From Phytobacter diazotrophicus (GTDB lineage: Bacteria > Pseudomonadota > Gammaproteobacteria > Enterobacterales > Enterobacteriaceae), in assembly GCA_004346725.1 (NCBI GenBank), contig SMDE01000013.1, forward strand, positions 1 to 64,000: 64,000 nucleotides of DNA, written 5' to 3'. The position numbers were made by a program, and so were the translations under genes. The notes under the pieces are model-generated. The model was not told where the DNA came from and did not search any database. It saw only the letters and a list, made by a program, of their open reading frames with translations. The first letter of the stretch is position 1, and each line of letters starts with the position of its first letter. Positions 40,600 to 49,802 of the stretch are shown here, one piece after another.

Positions 40600-40895
40600 T
40601 TGTTTTATGAGAAGACCATAACGGTTATATCTGCGCTCATCAAACAAGTCAGTGAATTACCCGTTGAGCTTTATAAAACTCTACTATGGGACCGGGGCGC
40701 TGAAATGACCAACAACACCCGCTCTAATGTAGCCACAGATATTCAGGTTTACGTCTGCGATCCTCAACCCCTCTGGCAACCTGGCTCAAATGAAAATACG
40801 AACAGATTGCTCAGGCCGCATTTGCCAAAAGGAACTGACTTATCGATTCACAGCCAGCAGAGCGTTTTAACCAATCTGTTGCATCCATCGGTTGA
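40600..40895 (+). pseudogene. IS30-family transposase remnant (C-terminal part, internal deletion)
   Basis: The translation ALIKQVSELPVELYKTLLWD, then CDP-PLWQPGSNENTN and LLRPHLPKGTDLS is clearly the C-terminal DDE region of an IS30-type transposase (Asp of WDRG, Glu of NENTN). The N-terminal two thirds are missing. After IHSQQ (about 40858) the frame jumps: ERFNQSVASIG and a stop (40860-40895) continue the family C-terminus in another frame. The intervening ~25 residues (family NxRPRKTL region) are deleted. No intact inverted repeats seen. The element is dead. Confidence 0.8.
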
Positions 40896-40941
40896 ACTCA
40901 CAGCACAAAGCGGACATCAAAATTATTTATATCAGAGAGGA

Positions 40942-41008
40942 AATGTTTATGTATAGCGTTTGCTATACATAAACATTGTGTTATGCTTGTAAAGCAAATG
41001 CTATACAG
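40942..41008 (+). promoter_or_regulatory. tacAT promoter/operator with long palindrome
   Basis: A perfect palindrome with 16-bp arms, AATGTTTATGTATAGC (40942-40957) and GCTATACATAAACATT (40962-40977), followed 38 bp further (centre to centre) by a weaker copy, GTAAAGC-N4-GCTATAC (40989-41006). TTGCTA with TATGCT 16 bp downstream forms a plausible promoter inside it. This fits binding of the RHH antitoxin/toxin complex for autorepression. Confidence 0.7.
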
Positions 41009-41017
41009 GGGGATCTC

Positions 41018-41757
<740 letters not shown>

Positions 41758-42342
41758 AATGCGAAGACCGTTACGCCCAAATCGCTATAAGCGATAATGG
41801 GATGGTATATCCATGGCTGATTCAGTAGAACATTTTCACGAAACAGATTGTAAATGCATTATAGATGAGAGGGGAAAGCGCGCGATGTCCGAAAGTAGTG
41901 GAATGAATAATTCGGTTGCGGACAATTTTATTTATCTTTAACAGGAAAAAAGAGTCTATGTATTCCATGAACTCTTTATCAGGTGCTTCGGTTAATCTCT
42001 CCAACGTTTGGCGGCAGCAAAAAGTGAGGCCCGCTTGCCGCGCTCCTGTAATTGGAGCTATTTAAAGTATTGTGTGTGATTTATATAAAGCATTTGTTGC
42101 ACAATTTTAGGGTCTTTTATTCTGAATCAGATAATAACTATTGATGCGAATTAAAAACGGGCTAATTAAAAAGATGAAATTTAACCTTGAAATCCTGTCC
42201 GGTCTGCGGCTATCCTTTGCCCCGACGAATCCCTCGTCTCACTGAGGACCACTGAAAATGGATAAACACACCTGCTGACTTCGAATCCTTGCTTCGCGCT
42301 TATGGCGAGCAGGGGATGTATTGATTTCACTCAGGAGTGCTT
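41758..42342. other. 585-bp stretch with no convincing gene; ABC-F 5' leader
   Basis: AT-rich. On the minus strand two short neighbouring frames (QERGKRASLFAAAKRWRD then stop, ~42056-41996; and ERLTEAPDKEFMEYIDSFF, ~42001-41945) look like one frameshifted fragment, family not recognised. The plus-strand end (42220-42342) is the leader of the ABC-F gene: a 6-codon ORF MDKHTC (42258-42278) and a hairpin TGCTTCGC/GCGAGCA (~42289-42311). cspA, which sits between yiaG and glyS in E. coli, is not here. Confidence 0.5.
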
Positions 42343-43962
42343 ATGGCTCAGTGCGCCCAATCCCCCTTATTTATTTTGCATCAGGTCACCTGTCAGTTTG
42401 CGACGGGCGTGACACTTTTTAGCCCAATTTCTCTTTCGCTCGAACCCGCGTTGTGTGGCCTGGTCGGGCGCAACGGTTGTGGTAAAACCCGCTTATTGCG
42501 CCTGCTGGCGGGGCTGGACCTCCCCGCATCCGGACATATCGAACGTTTTGGTACTGTGGCTTACGTCGCTCAACAACACGCGGTTTCCCCGTCGACTACG
42601 CTTGCCGAATTGCTGGGTTATGACGCAGTGTTTGCTGCACGTCGGCGTATCGAATCGGGTGATTACCTGCCAGAAGATCTCGAACGTATGGAAGGCTTTT
42701 GGGATCTTGAGGAGCGCCTGACTGCGGCCTTTATGGATGCCAGTCTGCCTCCGTTCACCCCCGAGCGACCAGCCGCAGCGCTGAGCGGCGGCGAGCGGGT
42801 TCGTGCCCTGCTGTGCGCGGCATTGATGGCAGACGCCGATTACCTGCTGCTTGATGAACCGACCAACCATCTCGACAGACAAGGACGAGAATGGCTTTAT
42901 ACGCGGCTTGCCCGTCGGCAGGGCGGAACGCTGGTGGCGAGCCACGATCGTGAACTGCTGGCCTTGATGCCGCGCATCCTTGAATTATCTCTCGCCGGAT
43001 TACGCAGCTATGGCGGCCATTATGTTGATTATCAGCGTCAACGCGAAGCCGAGCAGCAGGCAGCCCACGCGGCGCTTGAGCATGCGGCTACCGAGCGTCG
43101 TCGGGTACGTAACCGCCAGCAAAAGGAGCATGATGCCAGCCAGCGGCGTTCAGCCCAGACTCTGCGAACTGTCGATACACTCAACATTGCCTCGTTCGAG
43201 CGGGTGAAATACAAAGGAGCCGCAAAGGAGCGGACAGGCACGCTGCGTCGGCAGCACCGTGAGCAGAACGAGGCGCTGAATGCCGCAGTTGCACAGGCCC
43301 GCGAGCGAGTTGAAGACGATGCGCCAGTCTTGTTTACCCTGCCGGGCAGCCAGGTGGCTGAGGGGAAACAGGTGCTGGTGATGGACAACCTCATCTTGCC
43401 TTATGGCAATTCATCTCCCCTGAGCTGGCGAATGGACGGGCCGATGCGTGTAGCGCTACGCGGGCCAAACGGTTGTGGAAAATCGACTCTGTTGCGCGTC
43501 ATGCTCGGAGAAGAAAAGCCGCTTTCAGGCACGTGTCAGGTATCGGTCGCGACGGCGTATCTCGATCAGCATCTGTCGCAACTGGATCTTTCCCTCCCGG
43601 TGCTGGCACACCTTCACGCCAGTGAGACGCCACTCGACGAAGGCATACTGCGAACCCGACTGGCGCAACTGCAACTGGGGGCAGAGAAAGTGACGCTTCC
43701 GCTGGCGGCTTTAAGCGGTGGAGAACGCCTGAAAGCGGCGCTAGCTTGTGTACTCTGGCGTCGTGAGGCGACACAACTGCTTTTGCTTGATGAACCCACG
43801 AACCACCTTGATTTGGCTTCGACGCAGGCGATTGAGTTGGCATTGTCGGCATTTCCGGGCGCAATAGTGGTGGTTTCACATGATGAGGCATTTCTGCAGG
43901 CGCTAAACTTAACGCACCAGATTGAGTGGCGAGAAGAAAGATGGCACTGTGAAAGGAAGTAA
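42343..43962 (+). CDS. ABC-F family ATPase
   Basis: A 539-aa soluble protein with two ABC domains and no TM segment, typical of ABC-F translation factors or resistance proteins. Domain 1: Walker A GRNGCGKT (~residue 37), signature LSGGERVRAL, Walker B LLLDEPTNHLD. A charged linker with many Arg/Lys/Gln (RRRVRNRQQKEHDASQRRSA) follows around residues 230-300. Domain 2: GPNGCGKST, LSGGERLKAAL, LLLLDEPTNHLD. Start ATG 42343 with AGGAG 5 bases upstream; the GTG at 42337 lies inside that site. Ribosome-directed role is inferred; not EttA, Uup, YbiT or YheS as far as I can tell. Confidence 0.88.
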   Translation: MAQCAQSPLFILHQVTCQFATGVTLFSPISLSLEPALCGLVGRNGCGKTRLLRLLAGLDLPASGHIERFGTVAYVAQQHAVSPSTTLAELLGYDAVFAARRRIESGDYLPEDLERMEGFWDLEERLTAAFMDASLPPFTPERPAAALSGGERVRALLCAALMADADYLLLDEPTNHLDRQGREWLYTRLARRQGGTLVASHDRELLALMPRILELSLAGLRSYGGHYVDYQRQREAEQQAAHAALEHAATERRRVRNRQQKEHDASQRRSAQTLRTVDTLNIASFERVKYKGAAKERTGTLRRQHREQNEALNAAVAQARERVEDDAPVLFTLPGSQVAEGKQVLVMDNLILPYGNSSPLSWRMDGPMRVALRGPNGCGKSTLLRVMLGEEKPLSGTCQVSVATAYLDQHLSQLDLSLPVLAHLHASETPLDEGILRTRLAQLQLGAEKVTLPLAALSGGERLKAALACVLWRREATQLLLLDEPTNHLDLASTQAIELALSAFPGAIVVVSHDEAFLQALNLTHQIEWREERWHCERK

Positions 43963-43970
43963 GAGGGTAT

Positions 43971-43996
43971 TGACCCCCGTCATGGCGGGGGTTTTA
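43971..43996 (+). terminator. Terminator of the ABC-F gene
   Basis: GACCCCCGTCATGGCGGGGGTTTT: a CCCCCG/GGGGG-type stem with ATG-containing loop followed by TTTT, directly after the stop and before the convergent yiaG end. Confidence 0.85.
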
Positions 43997-44007
43997 CAGC
44001 CAGATTT

Positions 44008-44299
44008 ATTCCATTAACTGTTTACTGAGCATCGGATTTGAATGGATCAGGCGCATCAGTTTCATTTCGGTCGCGGAAGGACGAACCCGTTTTGATTCCC
44101 ATTCCTGAACCATTGCTACGCTAACACCCATTGCGCGTGCAAAATCATCAATCTTTAACCCAGTGCCACGTCGTAATTGTTCAAATTCATTAAAAGAATT
44201 AGGCTTTTGGGTCAGGGTAACCGCTTGCGCTACATCTTTTTTAAAGACAATCTGTTCCAGACTGCTCAGCAGCTCAAACATCGGATCTTTATATTCCAT
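44008..44299 (-). CDS. yiaG: HTH-type regulator YiaG
   Basis: A 96-aa XRE-family/HigA-like DNA-binding protein. The helix-turn-helix is at LRRGTGLKIDDFARAMGVSVAMVQEWESKRVRPS, near residues 45-80. Identical in type to E. coli YiaG. I start at MEYKDPMFELL (44299) with a CTCCT (AGGAG) site. In E. coli yiaG neighbours cspA, which is missing here. Role unknown. The stop codon lies at the 44006-44008 end. Confidence 0.9.
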
Positions 44300-44676
44300 T
44301 GAGAACTCCTCTAAAAACACACAGCGGATAGTGATACAGCACTAATAAGAATAGTCGTTAAAAACGCGGGCGGGAGGGCGTGACCAGGATATATCGTGGA
44401 TAAAAGGGCCTTTCATGCTTTTGAAATGCATATTCAAACGTTTCGCTAAACGTTAATTGCTTGATTACGCAAGCCCAGGAATAAATACGTATTTTTTTGT
44501 AAATCGTTAGCAAAAAATCGCATGACGAAACGGCGCGAGGTCTGACCTGAGCGTGTCCCGACGTGCATAAGAAAGCATGGAAAAGGGTATCCTGAGACGC
44601 CGACCTGGACTATCCTTGTAAGCCGTCAGGCACGCGTGTTTCGTTGTGCGCATTTTTGGGTGAAAGGAGTATTAAA
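44300..44676. promoter_or_regulatory. yiaG/yiaF divergent region with palindrome
   Basis: A 377-bp gap. It holds a perfect inverted repeat AACGTTT-CGCT-AAACGTT (44437-44454) and a second GCTTG-N6-CAAGC (44458-44473). The first looks like a regulator site (AAACGTTT core). No ORF of known type is seen. The yiaF site GAAAGGAG lies just before 44677. Confidence 0.4.
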
Positions 44677-45387
44677 ATGGCGACAGGTAAGTCCTGCTCT
44701 CGCTGGTTTGCGCCTCTTGCGGCGTTGTTAATGGTGGTTGGCCTGAGTGGGTGTTTTGATAAAGAAGGCGATCAGCGCAAGGCTTTTATCGATTTCCTGC
44801 AAAATACGGCGATGCGTAGCAGTGAACGTCTTCCCGCGCTGACGGCCGACCAGAAAAAACAGTTTGGACCGTTCGTCTCTGATTACGCCATTCTGTATGG
44901 TTATTCTCAGCAGGTGAACCAGGCGATGGATTCCGGTCTGCGTCCGGTGGTGGATAGCGTGAACGCGATTCGCGTACCGCAGGATTATATGACTCAGCGT
45001 GAACCGCTGCGTCAGGCCAATGGTTCTCTCGGCGTGCTGAGTCAACAATTGCAGAATGCGAAAGTGCAGGCTGATACAGCTCACGCGGGGCTGAAACAGG
45101 CGGATGACCTGAAACCGGTCTTCGAGCAGGTGTATTCGAAAGTGGTAACCGCTCCGGCTAACGCGCTGCAACCGCTGATCCCGGCGGCACAGACTTTCAC
45201 GCAGCAACTGGTGCAGGTGGGTGATTTTATTGCTCAGCAGGGTACGCAGGTGAGCTTTGTTGCCAATGGCATCCAGTTCCCGACCTCACAGCAGGCCAGC
45301 CAGTATAATTCACTGATTGGGCCGCTGGCGGCTCAGCATCAGGCGTTTATGCAAGCCTGGACTGCCACGGTGAATGCGACGCAGTAA
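44677..45387 (+). CDS. yiaF: DUF3053 lipoprotein YiaF
   Basis: A 236-aa lipoprotein with lipobox LSGC (Cys ~25) and the DUF3053 body, matching E. coli YiaF (ATGKSCSRWFAPLAALLMVV; FLQNTAMRSSERLPALTAD; GIQFPTSQQASQYN). The start at MATGKS has AAAGGAG upstream. Probably inner- or outer-membrane anchored, function unknown. Shares a bidirectional terminator with ghrB. Confidence 0.94.
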   Translation: MATGKSCSRWFAPLAALLMVVGLSGCFDKEGDQRKAFIDFLQNTAMRSSERLPALTADQKKQFGPFVSDYAILYGYSQQVNQAMDSGLRPVVDSVNAIRVPQDYMTQREPLRQANGSLGVLSQQLQNAKVQADTAHAGLKQADDLKPVFEQVYSKVVTAPANALQPLIPAAQTFTQQLVQVGDFIAQQGTQVSFVANGIQFPTSQQASQYNSLIGPLAAQHQAFMQAWTATVNATQ

Positions 45388-45402
45388 GCGTGGAACCCAT
45401 AA

Positions 45403-45435
45403 TAAAAAAGAGGCGAGATAATCGCCTCTTTTTTG
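45403..45435. terminator. Bidirectional terminator between yiaF and ghrB
   Basis: AAAAAAGAGGCGA, TAA loop, TCGCCTCTTTTTTG: a symmetric hairpin with A- and T-runs on both sides. Confidence 0.9.
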
Positions 45436-45452
45436 TTTCTGCCGGAGAAAGC

Positions 45453-46427
45453 TTATTTTAAAACCTGCGGGTTAACGCAGTTTTTCTCGACGTTGCCATT
45501 CAGCGCATCAATGAGGTTATCCACCGCGCAGGCGGCCATACCGTAGCGTGTTTCGTGAGTGGCAGAACCAATATGCGGCAGTGCCACTACGTTGGGTAAC
45601 GTCAGCAGAGGGGAGTCCACCGGTAAAGGTTCCTTCTCAAACACATCCAGACCGGCTGCATGAATCTCGCCTTTTTTCAGCGCCTCAATGAGGGCTTTCT
45701 CATCGACAACCGAACCGCGACCCGCGTTGACGAAAATCGCCGATGATTTCATGATGGCGAATTTCTCTGCGTTGATCAGATGATGTGTTTCCTGGGTGTA
45801 CGGCAGGACGAGAACCACATAGTCAGACTCTTTAAGCAGCGTATCCAGATCGCAGTAGCGGGCCTGGAAACGGCTTTCCGCTTCCTGATGCTGGCGGCGT
45901 GCATTATAGAGAATCGGCATACCGAAACCAAAGTGCGCACGTTGCGCCAGCGCCAGGCCGATGCGCCCCATCCCCACGATGCCAAGCGTTTTGTGGTGGA
46001 CATCAACGCCAAACCAGTCCGGACCAATGCCCCTGGTCCATTCGCCTTTCTTCACTCGCTCCGCCACTTCCACCACCCGACGTGCGGAACTCAGCACCAG
46101 CGCCATGATGGTATCGGCCACAGTTTCGGTTAGCACGGTCGGGGTGTGCATCAGCAGAATATTTTTTGCATTCAGCGCGTCCACATCAAAGGTGTCGTAA
46201 CCCACTGAAATGGTCGATGCGGCGCGCAGTTTCGGCATCTTTGCCAGCAATGCGGCGTCCACCTTTTCACTGGAACCCAGCAGGCCTTCGGCACTGGCGA
46301 ACGCGTCGGCATGTTGCTCCACCGTTTCCGGGCGCAGGTTAGCCACCTGCGTGACGGTGAAATGTTCTTCCAGACGGCGTTTCAGGTCATCAGGCAATGC
46401 TTTATACAGGATGATGGACGGCTTCAT
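45453..46427 (-). CDS. ghrB: 2-ketoaldonate/glyoxylate-hydroxypyruvate reductase (GhrB/KguD)
   Basis: A 324-aa D-2-hydroxyacid dehydrogenase with a Rossmann nucleotide motif [21 protein letters not shown], catalytic [13 protein letters not shown] (Arg), Glu and the His of [13 protein letters not shown]. coli GhrB reduces glyoxylate, hydroxypyruvate and 2-ketogluconate. Here it is the last gene of kguE-kguK-kguT-ghrB, so its likely task is reducing 2-keto-6-phosphogluconate to 6-phosphogluconate (kguD role) or 2-ketogluconate. Gap to kguT is only 20 bp. Confidence 0.94.
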   Translation of the reverse strand: MKPSIILYKALPDDLKRRLEEHFTVTQVANLRPETVEQHADAFASAEGLLGSSEKVDAALLAKMPKLRAASTISVGYDTFDVDALNAKNILLMHTPTVLTETVADTIMALVLSSARRVVEVAERVKKGEWTRGIGPDWFGVDVHHKTLGIVGMGRIGLALAQRAHFGFGMPILYNARRQHQEAESRFQARYCDLDTLLKESDYVVLVLPYTQETHHLINAEKFAIMKSSAIFVNAGRGSVVDEKALIEALKKGEIHAAGLDVFEKEPLPVDSPLLTLPNVVALPHIGSATHETRYGMAACAVDNLIDALNGNVEKNCVNPQVLK

Positions 46428-46447
46428 GGGTTCTCCCTCGTTAAGGT

Positions 46448-47728
46448 TCAGGCGTGACGAGCGCCCGCTGGAATTGTTTTATCGTTAGCAGGCTTCACAA
46501 TTAAAGTAAGCCATACAGATGCAAAAAGTGCCACCCCCATAAAAATGTACGAGGCTGCCGGGCTGCCCGTTGCGCCATTGAGGTAGCCAACGAACCAGGA
46601 ACCGAAGAATGAGCCGAGCGCGCCCATGCTGTTGATAAGCGCCATGGCACCGCCCGCAACGTTACGCGGCAGCATTTCGGGAATGATCGCAAAGAAAGGG
46701 CCGTAGGGAGCGTACATGGCAGCACCGGCGATCACCAGTAGGGTGTAAGAGGCCCAGAAATGGTTTGCTCCAACTGCCCAGGAGCCAATAAACGCGAAGC
46801 CGCCAATCAGCAACAGTGGCCAGACGAACAGCTTACGGTTTTGCAGCTTATCCGATGCCCAGGAGGCCAGAATCATCGCTATGGTCGCAGCCAGGTACGG
46901 AACGGAGGAGAGCCAGCCCACTTCGACCATACCGAGATTGGCCCCGCCGTTACGGATGATGGACGGCAGCCACAGTACGAAACCGTAAACACCAATACTC
47001 CAGGCAAAATATTGCATACACAGCAGGATAACGTTACGGGAGCGGAAAGCTTCGCCGTAATTACGCACAGCTTTGATGCCTTGCTGTTCCTGATCCAACT
47101 GTGTTTGCAGGGCAGATTTTTCGTCCTCTGACAGCCAGCCAACCTGAGCGGGTTTGTCGCGGACCAGCATCCACCAGGCAAAAGCCCAGATGATGGCAGG
47201 AACCCCTTCAATGATGAACATCTCGCGCCAGCCGAGCGCCTGAATCAAGTAACCAGAGACCACAGACATCCACAACACGGTGACCGGGTTACCGAGGATC
47301 AGGAAGGTGTTGGCACGTGAACGTTCCGATTTGGTAAACCAACTGCTGATATAAATCAGCATGGCGGGCATGACTGCGGCTTCTACTACGCCGAGAATAA
47401 AACGAATGGCGGCGAGCATCGGGATATTGGTGACCATCCCGGTCAGTGACGCGCAGCCGCCCCACAGGATCAGGCAGACAAAAATCAGTTTGCGAACACT
47501 GCGGCGTTCCGCATAAATCGCACCGGGGATCTGGAAGAAGAAATAGCCCAGAAAGAACAGTGCGCCAAGCAGGGAAGAGACCCCTTTGGTAATACCTAAG
47601 TCGTCGTTGATCCCGGCGGCGGAGGCGAAGCTAAAGTTCGCCCGGTCGAGGTAGGCCAGACTGTAAGTGATGAAAACAATCGGCATGATGTAAAGCCAGC
47701 GTTTTGCTGCATTTGTCGAGCTTTTCAT
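46448..47728 (-). CDS. kguT: 2-ketogluconate transporter (KguT-like MFS)
   Basis: A 426-aa, 12-TM anion:cation-symporter MFS protein ([56 protein letters not shown]). Its place between a kguK-like kinase and a 2-ketoaldonate reductase identifies it as the probable 2-keto-D-gluconate importer. It is separated from kguK by the 46-bp repeat array. Absent from K-12 next to ghrB. The substrate is by context. Confidence 0.85.
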   Translation of the reverse strand: MKSSTNAAKRWLYIMPIVFITYSLAYLDRANFSFASAAGINDDLGITKGVSSLLGALFFLGYFFFQIPGAIYAERRSVRKLIFVCLILWGGCASLTGMVTNIPMLAAIRFILGVVEAAVMPAMLIYISSWFTKSERSRANTFLILGNPVTVLWMSVVSGYLIQALGWREMFIIEGVPAIIWAFAWWMLVRDKPAQVGWLSEDEKSALQTQLDQEQQGIKAVRNYGEAFRSRNVILLCMQYFAWSIGVYGFVLWLPSIIRNGGANLGMVEVGWLSSVPYLAATIAMILASWASDKLQNRKLFVWPLLLIGGFAFIGSWAVGANHFWASYTLLVIAGAAMYAPYGPFFAIIPEMLPRNVAGGAMALINSMGALGSFFGSWFVGYLNGATGSPAASYIFMGVALFASVWLTLIVKPANDKTIPAGARHA

Positions 47729-47809
47729 AATGTTGCCTCTATGGTTGAGGTTTGCGCCGCCTGTTTGTAGGGTCCAGGGTGGCTTTGTTACTTTTAGTGA
47801 TGGGTTTAC

Positions 47810-47999
47810 CCCCTCACCCTAACCCTCTCCCTCAAGGGAGAGGGGATAAGTCCGCTGCGATGTTTTTCTCCCGTCCCTCAAGGGAGAGGGGATAAGTCCG
47901 CTGCGATATTTTTCTCCCGTCCCTCAAGGGAGAGGGGATAAGTCCGCTGCGATGTTCTTCTCCCTCTCCCTGTGGGAGAGGGCAGGGGTGAGGGGAATC
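47810..47999. repeat. Tandem array of 46-bp GGGAGAGGG-hairpin repeats
   Basis: Three units with a 46-bp period: CCCTCAAGGGAGAGGGGATA followed by AGTCCGCTGCGATGTTTTTC (at 47829, 47875, 47921), then a fourth hairpin CCCTCTCCCTGTGGGAGAGG at ~47963. It lies between kguK and kguT within an operon. The core is the same family as at 6.3 and 10.4 kb, but the flanking spacer differs, so amplification was independent. Confidence 0.9.
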
Positions 48000-48936
48000 A
48001 TTCACCCAGTCCTTCACGTGTGGGCAGCCCCTCGCTATCCCCAGGCACCTGGATGGCAAGCGAGCCAATCTTGTTGCCGCGCTGAACGGCCTGTTGCAGC
48101 GTCTTGCCTTCCAGCAGGGCGCTAATCACACCGACGGCGAAACCATCCCCGGCGCCGACGGTATCGACCACGTTATCCACTTTCACGGGAGCGACCGCGC
48201 CTTGCTCGCCGCTGGCTGTTTTATACCAGGCGCCATCCGGGCCGGTTTTAATCACCACGGCTTTAACGCCGCGTTGCAGGTAAAAGTCAGCGATGCCTTC
48301 TGGCGATTGCTGTCCGGTCAGGATCACGCCCTCTTTCAGCCCCGGTAACACCCAGTCGGCCTGGAAAGCGAGGTGGTTCAGTTTCTCTACCATCTCTGCT
48401 TCGCTTTTCCACAGCACCGGGCGCAGATTCGGGTCGAAAGAGATGGTCTTGCCCTGAGCTTTCATGGCCGCCGCCGCATGTTCCAGCAGTTCATAGGATG
48501 TCGAAGAGAGCGCTGCCGCCACGCCACTCAAATGCAGGTGGCGCGCTTCGTTGAAGGCTGCGGCGTGAAAATCATCCGTTGAAAGATGGCTTGCCGCCGA
48601 TCCTTTACGGAAATACTCCACAATGGGATCGGTTCCATTTTCGGCTTTCGATTTTAGCTGATAGCCCGTTGCGAAGCGTCTATCAACGGTGACGCCGCGG
48701 GTGTCAATATTCTCTTTTTTCAGCGAGTTAAGAACAAAACGTCCAAAACTGTCATCGCCTACGCGGCTGATCCAGCAGACATTCATTCCCAGCCGCGCCA
48801 GGCCCGTCGCCACGTTCAGCTCCGCGCCCGCAACGCGCTTCACAAAATGTTCTGCATCGGCAAGATCGCCGGTTTCGGTGGCGACAAACATGGCCATGGC
48901 TTCGCCAATCGTGATGACATCAAGCGAGTTATGCAT
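47998..48936 (-). CDS. kguK: 2-ketogluconokinase (PfkB family, KguK)
   Basis: A 312-aa ribokinase/PfkB-family sugar kinase. N-terminal ITIGEAMAMFVATETGDL, and the ATP/anion-hole motif NVVDTVGAGDGFAVGVI near residue 250 with the catalytic Asp. It is closest to 2-keto-3-deoxygluconate/2-ketogluconate kinases; context with ghrB and kguE decides for 2-ketogluconate. I start at MHNSLDV (48936), with GGAG upstream, 5 bp after kguE. The stop is inside the downstream repeat edge. Confidence 0.85.
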   Translation of the reverse strand: MHNSLDVITIGEAMAMFVATETGDLADAEHFVKRVAGAELNVATGLARLGMNVCWISRVGDDSFGRFVLNSLKKENIDTRGVTVDRRFATGYQLKSKAENGTDPIVEYFRKGSAASHLSTDDFHAAAFNEARHLHLSGVAAALSSTSYELLEHAAAAMKAQGKTISFDPNLRPVLWKSEAEMVEKLNHLAFQADWVLPGLKEGVILTGQQSPEGIADFYLQRGVKAVVIKTGPDGAWYKTASGEQGAVAPVKVDNVVDTVGAGDGFAVGVISALLEGKTLQQAVQRGNKIGSLAIQVPGDSEGLPTREGLGE

Positions 48937-48940
48937 GGCG

Positions 48941-49690
48941 TTACTCCTCACGTAACAATTCGACGTAGTGACGGGTGACGGCGGTCAGGTCGTCGCCTTC
49001 AAGTGGAAATTCAATCCCACGTGGGGCATCAGGCGGTAGCTGGTTTAACAGGGCAAGCCAGCGTTCATCGGCTTTATCGGGTGCGACGGCGCGATAATTC
49101 TCATGGTGTGGAATGGCAGCCTTCACATGAATATAGCTCACTGCGGGGGCCAGAAGATGCGCTGCCGCTTCCGGCGACTCGCCGACCCATACCCAGTTGC
49201 CGGTATCGAAGGTGAGCGTCACCGGCAGCGCCAGTACATTGCAGGCAGCTTTAAAGCGCTGCATCGGCGCCAGTTGGCCGCATTCGGTCTGATCGTTTTC
49301 TACCACCAGCGCCATGCCACTCTCTGCAAGCCAGCCGCGTAGGGTTTCCAGCACGTCTTTACGCTGATAATGGCCGAGAGAGACCTTGAGCCACAGTGCC
49401 TTGAGCGTGCGCGCTTCTTCAAACAGGGCAGGCAAGTGCGGGTTCAGCGAACCATCTTGCAGGCACAGCGCGTATGGCGCGGAGTAACAGGCCAGTAAAC
49501 GGTGGTCTTCAATGGTGGCGGCCAGGGTAGAGAGGCTGTTCAATTCCTGATCGCTTAACAGTTCGCGGCGTATTTCCACGCCGTCTGCGCCTGCGTTGGC
49601 AATTAGCGGCAGGACGGCCTGCTGGCCGCCCATCGCCTTAATTTGTTCGCTGCCATAGGCGGCGGTGACAACGATGATTTTTCTTTTCAT
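48941..49690 (-). CDS. kguE: KguE-type sugar phosphate isomerase/epimerase
   Basis: A 249-aa TIM-barrel protein of the xylose-isomerase-like (AP endonuclease 2) superfamily, with metal-ligand candidates in GADGVEIRRELL, VVENDQTECG and LTFDTGNWVW. Its place as first gene of a kguE-kguK-kguT-kguD order matches the Pseudomonas 2-ketogluconate operon, where kguE is of uncertain function. It follows a PtxS-like operator by ~50 bp. Confidence 0.82.
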   Translation of the reverse strand: MKRKIIVVTAAYGSEQIKAMGGQQAVLPLIANAGADGVEIRRELLSDQELNSLSTLAATIEDHRLLACYSAPYALCLQDGSLNPHLPALFEEARTLKALWLKVSLGHYQRKDVLETLRGWLAESGMALVVENDQTECGQLAPMQRFKAACNVLALPVTLTFDTGNWVWVGESPEAAAHLLAPAVSYIHVKAAIPHHENYRAVAPDKADERWLALLNQLPPDAPRGIEFPLEGDDLTAVTRHYVELLREE

Positions 49691-49740
49691 CTTCCGGCTT
49701 CCCAGGAGTTAAAGACAATTTGCTTGTCTGTAACGCTAGA

Positions 49741-49754
49741 TGGAACCGGTTCCA
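49741..49754. promoter_or_regulatory. PtxS/KguR-type operator
   Basis: TGGAACCGGTTCCA is a perfect 14-bp palindrome in the 112 bp between the LacI regulator and kguE. It differs by one base per arm from the TGAAACCGGTTTCA site known for PtxS in Pseudomonas. CG centre and half-site length fit a LacI-family dimer. Confidence 0.8.
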
Positions 49755-49802
49755 AAGAAAAGCACAGTGCATCGAATTTATGATCGTCATCACGAAGGTT
49801 AA

